Shown here piece by piece: positions 54,030 through 64,000 of a stretch of DNA of 64,000 nt (positions are counted from its first letter, which is position 1; every line of letters begins with the position of its first letter). The notes under the pieces are model-generated. The model was not told the DNA's origin. It worked only from the letters and a program-made list of their open reading frames with translations, and ran no database searches. Source of the stretch: Megaustenia siamemsis (taxonomy: Eukaryota > Mollusca > Gastropoda > Stylommatophora > Ariophantidae); the NCBI GenBank assembly GCA_032433765.1, contig JAVIAB010000159.1, forward strand, positions 2,046,001 to 2,110,000. Direction: 5' to 3'. Made by a program: the position numbers and the translations under genes.

Positions 54030-56090
54030 TCTTCAACTTTCTCTATACCAAAATCTCATGCTGATTCATATCTCATTTAATATTCAACTTTCTCTATACC
54101 AACATCTCATGCTGATTCATGTCTCATTTAATATTCAACTTTCTCTATACCAACATCTCATGCTGATTCATGTCTCATTTAATATTCAACTTTCTCTATA
54201 CCAACATCTCATGCTGATTCATGTCTCATTTAATATTCAACTTTCTCTATACCAACATCTCATGCTGATTCATGTCTCATTTAATATTCAACTTTCTCTA
54301 TACCAACATCTCATGCTGATTCATGCCTCATTTAATATTCAACTTTCTCTATACCAAAATCTCATGCTGATTCATGTCTCATTTAATATTCAACTTTCTC
54401 TATACCAACATCTCATGCTGATTCATGCCTCATTTAATATTCAACTTTCTCTATACCAAAATCTCATGCTGATTCATGCCTCATTTAATATTCAACTTTC
54501 TCTATACCAACATCTCATGCTGATTCATGTCTCATTTAATATTCAACTTTCTCTATACCAACATCTCATGCTGATTCATGCCTCATTTAATATTCAACTT
54601 TCTCTATACCAACATCTCATGCTGATTCATGTCTCATTTAATATTCAACTTTCTCTATACCAAAATCTCATGCTGATTCATGTCTCATTTAATATTCAAC
54701 TTTCTCTATACCAAAATCTCATGCTGATTCATGTCTCATTTAATATTCAACTTTCTCTATACCAAAATCTCATGCTGATTCATGCCTCATTTAATATTCA
54801 ACTTTCTCTATACCAACATCTCATGCTGATTCATGTCTCATTTAATATTCAACTTTCTCTATACCAACATCTCATGCTGATTCATGTCTCATTTAATATT
54901 CAACTTTCTCTATACCAACATCTCATGCTGATTCATGTCTCATTTAATATTCAACTTTCTCTATACCAACATCTCATGCTGATTCATGTCTCATTTAATA
55001 TTCAACTTTCTCTATACCAACATCTCATGCTGATTCATGTCTCATTTAATATTCAACTTTCTCTATACCAACATCTCATGCTGATTCATGTCTCATTTAA
55101 TATTCAACTTTCTCTATACCAACATCTCATGCTGATTCATGTCTCATTTAATATTCAACTTTCTCTATACCAACATCTCATGCTGATTCATGTCTCATTT
55201 AATATTCAACTTTCTCTATACCAACATCTCATGCTGATTCATGTCTCATTTAATATTCAACTTTCTCTATACCAAAATCTCATGCTGATTCATGCCTCAT
55301 TTAATATTCAACTTTCTCTATACCAACATCTCATGCTGATTCATGTCTCATTTAATATTCAACTTTCTCTATACCAACATCTCATGCTGATTCATGTCTC
55401 ATTTAATATTAAACTTTCTCTATACCAACATCTCATGCTGATTCATGTCTCATTTAATATTCAACTTTCTCTATACCAAAATCTCATGCTGATTCATGCC
55501 TCATTTAATATTCAACTTTCTCTATACCAACATCTCATGCTGATTCATGTCTCATTTAATATTCAACTTTCTCTATACCAACATCTCATGCTGATTCATG
55601 TCTCATTTAATATTCAACTTTCTCTATACCAAAATCTCATGCTGATTCATGCGTCATTTAATATTCAACTTTCTCTATACCAACATCTCATGCTGATTCA
55701 TGTCTCATTTAATATTCAACTTTCTCTATACCAACATCTCATGCTGATTCATGTCTCATTTAATATTCAACTTTCTCTATACCAAAATCTCATGCTGATT
55801 CATGCCTCATTTAATATTCAACTTTCTCTATACCAACATCTCATGCTGATTCATGCCTCATTTAATATTCAACTTTCTCTATACCAACATCTCATGCTGA
55901 TTCATGTCTCATTTAATATTCAACTTTCTCTATACCAAAATCTCATGCTGATTCATGTCTCATTTAATATTCAACTTTCTCTATACCAACATCTCTTGCT
56001 GATTCATGTCTCATTTAATATTCAACTTTCTCTATACCAACATCTCATGCTGATTCATGTCTCATTTAATATTCAACTTTCTCTCTTAAG
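54030..56090. repeat. 51-bp minisatellite, about 40 copies
   Basis: The unit is attcaactttctctatacca / acatctcatgctgattcatg / tctcatttaat, with few variants (caaaatctc, atgcctc). Because 51 is divisible by three, a 750-codon open frame (NIQLSLYQHLMLIHVSF repeated) exists on the + strand. No independent evidence that it is translated. Confidence 0.95.
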
Positions 56091-56130
56091 TTATTATTTC
56101 CTGATGTTCTTATCACCCCTTGTCTCGTCC

Positions 56131-56850
56131 AGCAATCACTTATTTCTAAATAATTCAGTTGTAATCTGCCTGTGTCCCCTTCCATTATAAGAGCAATCAC
56201 TTATTTCTAAATAATTCAGTTGTAATCTGCCTGTGTCCCCTTCCATTATAAGAGCAATCACTTATTTCTAAATAATTCAGTTGTAATCTGCCTGTGTCCC
56301 CTTCCATTATAAGAGCAATCACTTATTTCTAAATAATTCAGTTGTAATCTGCCTGTGTCCCCTTCCATTATAAGAGCAATCACTTATTTCTAAATAATTC
56401 AGTTGTAATCTGCCTGTGTCCCCTTCCATTATAAGAGCAATCACTTATTTCTAAATAATTCAGTTGTAATCTGCCTGTGTCCCCTTCCATTATAAGAGCA
56501 ATCACTTATTTCTAAATAATTCAGTTGTAATCTGCCTGTGTCCCCTTCCATTATAAGAGCAATCACTTATTTCTAAATAATTCAGTTGTAATCTGCCTGT
56601 GTCCCCTTCCATTATAAGAGCAATCACTTATTTCTAAATAATTCAGTTGTAATCTGCCTGTGTCCCCTTCCATTATAAGAGCAATCACTTATTTCTAAAT
56701 AATTCAGTTGTAATCTGCCTGTGTCCCCTTCCATTATAAGAGCAATCACTTATTTCTAAATAATTCAGTTGTAATCTGCCTGTGTCCCCTTCCATTATAA
56801 GAACAATCACTTATTTCTAAATAATTCAGTTGTAATCTGCCTGAGTCCCC
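56131..56850. repeat. 61-bp minisatellite, about 12 nearly identical copies
   Basis: The unit is agcaatcacttatttctaaa / taattcagttgtaatctgcc / tgtgtccccttccattataa / g. The copies are almost perfect, which suggests recent expansion. It directly follows the 51-bp array. Confidence 0.95.
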
Positions 56851-57456
56851 TTTCTATTCATCATTATCTATCTACTATAATCTATCTCTCTTCCAGTTAT
56901 GTCCCCTTGTCCTATTATGCACCCTGTAACAGCTAGGTCTATGTTATATTCATCATTTTAGCCACTATTTCAGCTTATTAATTCACTATTTATTTGTCCA
57001 TATCCTTGTAATCTGTACTGGTACCTCCAATTTCACCCATTTTGGTATCATCCATAAACAAATTCATGCTGAAGATGGATGCATTGAACCACATGGAGCA
57101 AAGCACCATGCATTGTTATCTTGTTAAATGTGAATGAAGATGATTTTTAAATTAATAATGTTTGTATTGTTTCTGAATGATTTTATTTCCCCTAAAATTA
57201 TTGCAATATCTAACATGTCAGCCAATAAGTTGTGAAGCAAGTAACATTAGAATGTGTTTTGTTTGATTATTTGTTGCTTTTTTAATTTTTGTGTTAATGT
57301 TTCTACATGTCTGTTTTTGTGCTTTTCTATTTGGGTTCATGTGTCTGTACATTTATAGAATACAGAAATACATTTCATCATCACACATTTTTATTTTTCT
57401 ATATGTGTTTACTTTACCATTTGTGTCCATGTTTCTATATTTCTATTTGTTGTCCA
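56851..57456. other. AT-rich spacer
   Basis: No gene recognised; T-rich with tttctatatgtg-like repeats toward the end. Confidence 0.4.
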
Positions 57457-57735
57457 TGTTGAAGGTGCGACAAGGCACCAAATGAAGGAGCTGAGGAGGG
57501 TTTGTTATTGGCTGGTGTGCTCATATCACCACATGAGTGGGTTGTTGACTTAATCAGTTTGACACCATTTGAGATGTTTAACGATTATAAGTAGCCTTTT
57601 AATCGTGAAAGTGTTGATGAGGAACCACCGAAAGTGTGGCAGTGGAAACGAAGCATACAACTGTAGTAGTACCGACATGGAATTAAAGCCTAACCTGATG
57701 TGTCTTGACACTGAGTCTGGCCGTATATATTAACA
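57457..57735 (+). mobile_element. Possible LTR of a retroelement
   Basis: A 279-bp block begins TGTTGAAGG and ends TATTAACA, the TG...CA ends of an LTR with four-base inverted symmetry (TGTT/AACA). TGGTAACAGTGG follows immediately, resembling a tRNA primer-binding site. Base composition differs from the T-rich flank. No second LTR or gag/pol text was found nearby, so this is tentative. Confidence 0.35.
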
Positions 57736-58390
57736 TGGTAACAGTGGTTTCCTCCTTGGTCTGTCTAGTTTTAGTCTATGATAGACACACTCTCTTAGGC
57801 TTGTACTGAGGGATTCTCTGATTGTATGTCTTTGTATGGCAAGCCCCACTCTGCCTACACGTTTACCTTCGCTTCTGTACCTGGATGTGTCATCTTACAC
57901 GTAAACTGCTGGGGAACATGTACATCATCTCTGTACAGAACGACTATCTGTACAGGAAAACAAAAGTCACTGAACTTGAGTTAACGATTTTGGAGGCTGG
58001 TGATGACGATCCAGCACAGCACACATTTATTGTCATACATCAGCTCACAAGGTGCTAGTTACAAATACAAATATTGATACTAAATGTTCTTCCTAATCAC
58101 AGACAGTTATTCTGGGGGAGCATAAGTGGTCACAATAGCAGGGTGTGCGCACCCTCAGCTGACCAAGACCTAGCAGGTCTACCTTCTCATGGTCTCCCCA
58201 AGTAGTATGCTGGCTACCATAAGCTATGATCACCATGTTTCCTGTAGTGGTGGTTGTTACTGTTATAGAAGACCCAGTATTGCAGAACGTCCGTGCTAGA
58301 CTTCTTGTTTCTCAGCGTAGCCTGGAATAGACGAAGAGCTGGGGATGTAAGAAAACCATTATGACCCGCTACATCAGTGAGTAAAACGGT
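57736..58390. other. Unassigned, more GC-balanced stretch
   Basis: A short open frame at 57822-58058 has no recognisable motif. If the LTR is real, this could be element interior. Confidence 0.3.
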
Positions 58391-58394
58391 GCCC

Positions 58395-58635
58395 TGCCCG
58401 CATCAACCCGTGGCATTATGTCAACAACAGACAGTTATTCTACATGTTTCCAGCTATTCATCACATACTGTCCGTATCAAGTCGTGGCTTTACGTCAACA
58501 ACAGACAGTTATTTTACATGTTTCTAGCTATTCATCACACACTGTCCGCATCAGCTTGTGGCATTACGTCAACAACAGACAGTTATTCTACATGTTTTCA
58601 CCTATTGATTACACACTGTCCATAATTGAATTATT
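58395..58635. repeat. ~73-bp tandem repeat, three copies
   Basis: The unit contains gtcaacaacagacagttatt, acatgttt and agctattcatcacatactgt. Small overlapping open frames here come from the repetition. Confidence 0.8.
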
Positions 58636-58934
58636 CTAACTTTTAGCTCGTTCATCATGTGTCTCCTAACTGTAAATGTCAGTCGACACCACTTCTACTA
58701 TCTACAATAACCTAACCTATCTAATTATTCTCTTGTTTGAACTTAGTCTGCCTACTGCTATCTATTTTTCTTTCACTGCTCAAAAAACAATATCTCTATC
58801 ACGGTACCACCTTGACCACACAAGACCACCATGGTCAGTGGGTAGGGAAAAGTCGCAGAATGAACACACAGTGGCTAACTTCTCCAGTGTTTACCAGTTT
58901 TGTTGTTAACAATTATCCCTCTATTATCTCTATC

Positions 58935-60290
58935 TATTGACCTTTTGAGCTGTAGCTGGCCCATAAGGCATAGACCAAGATACTCCTTCTCTTATCTGAA
59001 TTTTTGTTCTAGCAGTTTTCAATTCTTTTAAAGATATTTTATCAAATCTCACCATTTGCCTCTGTTCTGTGCAAGCAGCTCTATCTCATTGAGGGAATCG
59101 ATTCCTGCTGCTCTTGCCTCTCTCATCAATGTTCCTGTCAGTGTCTCTCTGGGTCTTCCTCTTTTCCTCTTACTTGTTGTTTCCCACATGAAGGCTTGCT
59201 TTGCTATTCGGTTATTATCTCTCCTCATCACATGTCCAACATGTGACCATCGTCCTTTCTTTATTACTAAAGATATTAGTGGTTGATTGGCGATTTCTCT
59301 AATTTCCTCATTTGTTTTGAATTTGTTTCACACTATAGCAAGTATTTTCCTTAGACATTTATTTTCAAATGCGTTCAATTTTGTTTCTATGTCTCTTGTT
59401 GTTTTCCAGCTTTCACACGCATATGTAAGGGTTGATAGTACATTTGATTTGAATAGCCTAAGTTTTGTGTTTGTGCTGATGAGTTTTGATTTCCACAACT
59501 TTTCAAGGCTTTTTTCTGAAAGACATTGCTGCTTTAGCTATTCTGATTCTAATTTCTTTACTTGTATCCCCTTCTTGATCAATGTGACTTCCAAGATAGA
59601 TAAAGTGATCGATCTCTTCTACTGGTTTGTTTTCCATGTATATTTTATCATTTGTTGGAAATAAGCTTTTCATGACCTTAGTCTTTTCATGTTTGATCTC
59701 AAGCCCAATTTTGCTGGCTATTGATGATAGTTCATTTGTGTTTTCCTGCATCGTTTTTATCTGACTGCTGATGAGAACTATGTCATCAGCAAAGGCGAGG
59801 TCCTCCAAATGGTCTCCTTGTATCCATTCAATGCCTTTATTACCAGTGCAGCATTTCTTCTTTATGAAGTCCATAACAATTCCAAATAACAAGGGCGATA
59901 AAATACATCCTTGTTTAACCCCAGTTTCTATTGGGAAACGTTTGCTCAGTCCTTCCTCTGTTCTAACTGCACATGTGTAACCATCATACATATCTTTGAT
60001 AATATTTATGATTTTTTATGGTAAGCCATACTGCTTCAGAATTTTGCACAAAGAATCTCTATGAATACTATCAAATGCTTTTTTGAAGTCGATGAAGTTA
60101 AGTACAAAAGGTTTTTGCTTTTCTTTGTGTTCTTCCAATATAAGTTGTAGAGTGAAAATGTGGTCAAGGCAGCTTCTCCCTTTTCTAAACCCAGCCTGTT
60201 CTTCACACATTACTGTATCTATTGAATCCCTTATTCTATTTAGGATGATTTTGCAGCAACAAATTATCACTTAGAGGGGTCAAATTGGTC
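58935..60290 (-). mobile_element. LINE (GATA-tailed family), RT portion in copy C intron
   Basis: The minus strand, from 60270: NRIRDSIDTVMCEEQAGFRK, SCLDHIFTLQLI, FIDFKKAFDSIHRDSL, EGLSKRFPIETGVKQGCILS, LAFADDIVLISSQ (intact F-A-D-D), YLGSHIDQEGDTSKEI. A short insertion breaks the frame near 59510, and the usual tail ends at a TATC run at 58925. It is more complete than the copy at 2243-3850. Confidence 0.9.
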
Positions 60291-60364
60291 AGTTCAAGAC
60301 ATGTGGATGTGGCTCCTTACTACCCTTATTTATTACACAAATTCTAATATTTCTATCTTACATT

Positions 60365-60690
60365 CAGGATTGCTGTCATTGCAGTCTTTTGTTTCATCTC
60401 ACACATTCTGATGTTTCTATCTTACATTCAGGGTTGCTGTCTACTCAGCTTTCATTATCTGTTCCTGCCTTTCTGCTATAAAAATATTTACTATTTATGT
60501 AACGCCGCTGACATTGCCGTCTTTTGTTTCATCTCACACATTCTGATGTTTCTATCTTACATTCAGGATTGCTGTCTACTCAGCTTTCATTATCTGTTCC
60601 TGCCTTTCTGCTATAAAAATATTTATTATTTATGTAACGCCGCTGACATTGCAGTCTTTTGTTTCATCTCACAAATTTTCTAAAATAACA
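60365..60690. repeat. 135-bp tandem repeat, two and a half copies
   Basis: The unit contains cttttgtttcatctcacaca, ttctgatgtttctatcttac, tcagctttcattatctgttc and tttatgtaacgccgctgac. It separates the RT and endonuclease parts of the LINE. Confidence 0.85.
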
Positions 60691-60879
60691 ATTGCCATCC
60701 TTATAGCCTAGTGTTTATGGCTGTCACTTTTACCAACACTGTGGTCAGAAAAATATAGTTCAACTTCCAAGACAAATTTCACAAAATTGAAATTTTCACA
60801 AAATTATTACCTTCACTTTTACTCACAGAAATGGTAAAATTGTATTTCTGTATAAACAAATATAGTTGTTCAAGGTCAA

Positions 60880-61200
60880 TAAGAGAGACTTGTGATTTCC
60901 TGTGTTTAGATAAAAAAAAAAAAACCACATTTACATGTAGTGTACAAATCATATTGTTTGTACAGTTCTAAATGTTTCTTGCCATTTTATTTTGCTACAG
61001 GGATCTCCAAAAGCTCCTAGTTATTCTTCAACCCCTGTTCTATTGCTTCCAGGTCTTTCATTGAAGTTCACCTTGACAATTAAATTATCTTCCCTGTTAT
61101 TAGTTTCATTGCAAGTGAGATATATTCGAATGCATGCTATCTGTATATGTTTCTCTTTAAAGTGCAATGTAATTATTCTTTCTGATTGCTAGGCTACTTC
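60880..61200 (-). mobile_element. LINE (GATA-tailed family), endonuclease remnant in copy C intron
   Basis: Matches 3520-3850: minus-strand NGRKLL-like and GSNRTGVEE-like blocks. The sequence beyond its 5' end (61217 onward) matches 3905 onward, so the insertion site is shared with copy A. Confidence 0.75.
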
Positions 61201-61216
61201 TTCTATTTAACTTACC

Positions 61217-61651
61217 ATGTCAGGGTGTATAATGAACCCTACTAATATTTCTATCTCTTTAACTCCTTAATGTATAAAGGTACATTTTTGCCATGTCTGT
61301 TTTTGCACAACTCATCAGTCTGATATCTGCTGTTACTGTTTGCACAACTCATCAGTCTGATCTCTATTGTTACTGTTTGCACAACTCATTAGTCTGATCT
61401 CTGCTGTTACTGTTTGCACAACTCATTAGTCTGATCTCTACTATTTCTTCAATATTACCTCCTTTCCTTAGATATCACATGTTAATTGTCATAATTTTAA
61501 TTGCAGTTCTGCCTTTTGATCCATTAACATTGCCAGGTCCTTTACCATTGATGTCTGCCTGATTTACCCAGCTGTATATGCTTATGTGCTCCCATAATTC
61601 TATTTTCTTTTTTTATTTGTGATGTGTTCTAAATATACAAACTATTTCCAG
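61217..61651. other. Copy C intron with ~36-bp tandem repeat
   Basis: Homologous to 3905-4458. At 61305-61445 about four units of tgttactgtttgcacaactc / attagtctgatctctgc occur. Confidence 0.7.
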
Positions 61652-61763
61652 GGTCAGACAGTAAAGATGGAAGCAAACAGAGAGGAAGAAAGTGATGTGT
61701 CTGCTGTTATTAAGATGGAACAGACTAATTCTCCATCACTTTCTTGTCCTGACAGTTTTCTGT
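61652..61763 (+). CDS. Zinc-finger gene copy C, SUMO-motif exon
   Basis: 112 nt; acceptor actatttccag, donor gtaagt. Same frame as copies A and B, with VKME and IKME intact. It lacks six bases (two codons near CPDNDS) and has one replacement (Thr to Ala). No zinc-knuckle or finger exon follows before the window ends, and no counterpart of exon 134-208 was found upstream. Copy C is therefore partial here or continues past 64000. Confidence 0.65.
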
Positions 61764-62220
61764 GTAAGTTTTATCTCATTGACAACGGTCTGTTGTGGGG
61801 ATATAATTCTGACAATATAAAAAATAGTAGCTAGGGAAGGTGACTGCTTATTTGTTCTTTAAGGAAACTGGTCATGGTCAAAGTGAAGACCACATGATTG
61901 TGTAAAAGTCAGGTCTTGAACAAAGAGACCATGTGACCAAATTAGAGGGAAAGTAGTTATTGGTGGAAAGACGAACCTGGATACATCGGTTAGAAGACCC
62001 GCAGCAGTCACCCAGGCAGGTTGTGAGCAAAGTGAGAGAACTTTCTGCATGAGGTTAACTTCTAGAGTATAATAGAATTAATGAGTAGAAAATGATGAAG
62101 TGTGTAGAACTCACAGGAGTTAACTGAAGTTGTTATGTTAGAGGAATAGTTGTCTTTGTTCACATTGGACTGTGAAGGGATTAGACAGCAGAATTATTAG
62201 AGCATTGCTATTAGAGGTTG
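61764..62220. other. Unique sequence after copy C exon
   Basis: Homology to A and B introns stops soon after the donor (after ttttatct). No exon recognised. Confidence 0.45.
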
Positions 62221-62224
62221 TTAG

Positions 62225-64000
62225 TAGAGATTGTGTATGACTTGATGGCACCTGGTCAATATCTTATATTATTTATGATTTAAATGTACCTGGTCAATAT
62301 CATATATTGTGTATGACTTGATGGCACCTGGTCAGTATCATATATTGTGTATAACTTGATGGCACCTGGTCAGTATCATATATTGTGTATCACTTGATGG
62401 CACCTGGTCAGTATCATATATTGTGTATAACTTGATGGCACCTGGTCAGTATCATATATTGTGTATAACTTGATGGCACCTGGTCAGTATCATATATTGT
62501 GTATAACTTGATGGCACCTCGTCAGCATCATATATTGTGTATGACTTGATGGCACCTGGTCAGTATCATATATTGTGTATGACTTGATGGCACCTGGTCA
62601 GTATCATATATTGTGTATGACTTGATGGCACCTGGTCAGTATCATATATTGTGTATGACTTGATGGCACCTGGGCAGTATCATATATTGTGTATAACTTG
62701 ATGGCACCTGGTCAGTATCATATATTGTGTATGACTTGGTGGCACCTGGTCAGTATCATATATTGTGTATAACTTGATGGCACCTGGTCAGTATCATATA
62801 TTGTGTATAACTTGATGGCACCTGGTCAGTATCATATATTGTGTATGACTTGGTGGCACCTGGTCAGTATCATATATTGTGTATGACTTGGTGGCCCCTG
62901 GTCAGTATCATATATTGTGTATGACTTGATGGCACCTGGTCAGTATCATATATTGTGTATGACTTGGTGGCCCCTGGTCAGTATCATATATTGTGTATAA
63001 CTTGATGGCACCTGGTCAGTATCATATATTGTGTATAACTTGATGGCACCTGGTCAGTATTATATATTGTGTATGACTTGGTGGTACCTGGTTAGTATCA
63101 TATATTGTGTATAACTTGATGGCACCTGGTCAGTATCATATATTGTGTATGACTTGGTGGCACCTGGTCAGTATTATATATTGTGTATGACTTGGTGGCA
63201 CCTGGTCAGTATCATATATTGTGTATGACTTGATGGCACCTGGTCAGTATTATATATTGTGTATGACTTGATGGTACCTGGTTAGTATCATATATTGTGT
63301 ATGACTTGGTGGCCCCTGGTCAGTATCATATATTGTGTATGACTTGGTGGCCCCTGGTCAGTATCATATATTGTGTATGACTTGATGGCACCTGGTCAGT
63401 ATCATATATTGTGTATGACTTGGTGGCCCCTGGTCAGTATCATATATTGTGTATAACTTGATGGCACCTGGTCAGTATCATATATTGTGTATAACTTGAT
63501 GGCACCTGGTCAGTATTATATATTGTGTATGACTTGGTGGTACCTGGTTAGTATCATATATTGTGTATAACTTGATGGCACCTGGTCAGTATCATATATT
63601 GTGTATGACTTGGTGGCACCTGGTCAGTATTATATATTGTGTATGACTTGGTGGCACCTGGTCAGTATCATATATTGTGTATGACTTGATGGCACCTGGT
63701 CAGTATTATATATTGTGTATGACTTGATGGTACCTGGTTAGTATCATATATTGTGTATGACTTGGTGGCCCCTGGTCAGTATCATATATTGTGTATGACT
63801 TGGTGGCACCTGGTCAGTATCATATATTGTGTATGACTTGGTGGTACCTGGTTAGTATCATATATTGTGTATGACTTGGTGGTACCTGGTTAGTATCATA
63901 TAGTGTGTATGACTTGATGGCACCTGGTCAGTATCATATAGTGTGTATGACTTGGTGGTACCTGGTTAGTATCATATAGTGTGAATGACTTGGTGGTACC
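62225..64000. repeat. 38-bp minisatellite, about 46 copies, running off the window
   Basis: The unit is cttgatggcacctggtcagt / atcatatattgtgtatga, with variants ggtggc, ggtggt, ggcccc, gtataa, tattatat and late atagtgtg. A block of about 12 units recurs (near 62840-63310 and 63300-63770), a higher-order repeat. Confidence 0.95.

Noticed and set aside
53938..56190. 750-codon open frame over the 51-bp array
   Set aside because: The unit length is divisible by three and stop-free in one frame, so a long frame arises automatically. Flanks show no signal peptide, splice sites or paralogue, and variants do not favour silent changes in any obvious way.

Overview
The window is eukaryotic and AT-rich. 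It has short phase-compatible exons with GT..AG borders, many decayed LINE-type retrotransposons, a tRNA-derived SINE and an exceptional load of minisatellites (about 20 kb, roughly one third of the sequence). The LINE families, the SINE with an ACTTT-type tail and a discoidin/EGF-like ectodomain pseudogene point to a mollusc, most likely a gastropod. That assignment is inference from family resemblance.

The organising element is a family of multi-exon C2H2 zinc-finger genes present as three paralogous blocks on the + strand. Copy A (exons at 134-208, 4459-4576, 4731-4806, 5058-6509) enters from the left edge. Copy B (32372-32437, 40132-40200, 41537-41611, 43948-44065, 44217-44293, 44539-45999) has all its exons visible. 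Copy C (61652-61763) shows one exon before the right edge. The predicted B protein has short N-terminal exons dense in SUMO-consensus motifs (psi-K-x-E), then a C-x2-C-x8-C-x2-H zinc knuckle like the one before the SET domain of PRDM9-type proteins. No SET domain follows; the next exon is an array of 15 nearly identical fingers that differ mainly at DNA-contact positions. This is my main candidate for an undescribed system.

Layout. 1-6.7 kb: copy A with LINE insertions in its introns. 6.9-18.6 kb: an RNase H-bearing LINE downstream of A, inflated by an 8-kb 53-bp array and a 1.1-kb 29-bp array, both grown from its own coding sequence. 18.6-22.6 kb: nested LINEs with target-site duplications and a 67-bp array. 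22.6-26.8 kb: a minus-strand LINE 5' part, the ectodomain pseudogene and LINE remnants. 28.3-32.3 kb: a 47-bp array split by a 2.6-kb insertion that carries an 86-bp array. 32.4-41.6 kb: first exons of B among a SINE, LINE-derived 103-bp and 52-bp arrays, and 27/29-bp and 41-45-bp arrays. 41.8-47 kb: a LINE in a B intron and the B finger exon. 47-53.9 kb: the B counterpart of the downstream LINE, interrupted by a 1.6-kb insertion bearing a cysteine-rich ectodomain exon. 54-56.9 kb: 51-bp and 61-bp arrays. 57-61.7 kb: a possible LTR, then the C block, which shares a LINE insertion with A. 62.2-64 kb: a 38-bp array.

Shared and private LINE insertions order the duplications. The downstream RNase H LINE lies after both A and B, so it is older than that split. 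The minus-strand GATA-tailed LINE is in both A and C. A 1.13-kb LINE is in A only, with its empty site preserved in B. All coordinates and motif readings were made by eye; no alignment or database search was run.
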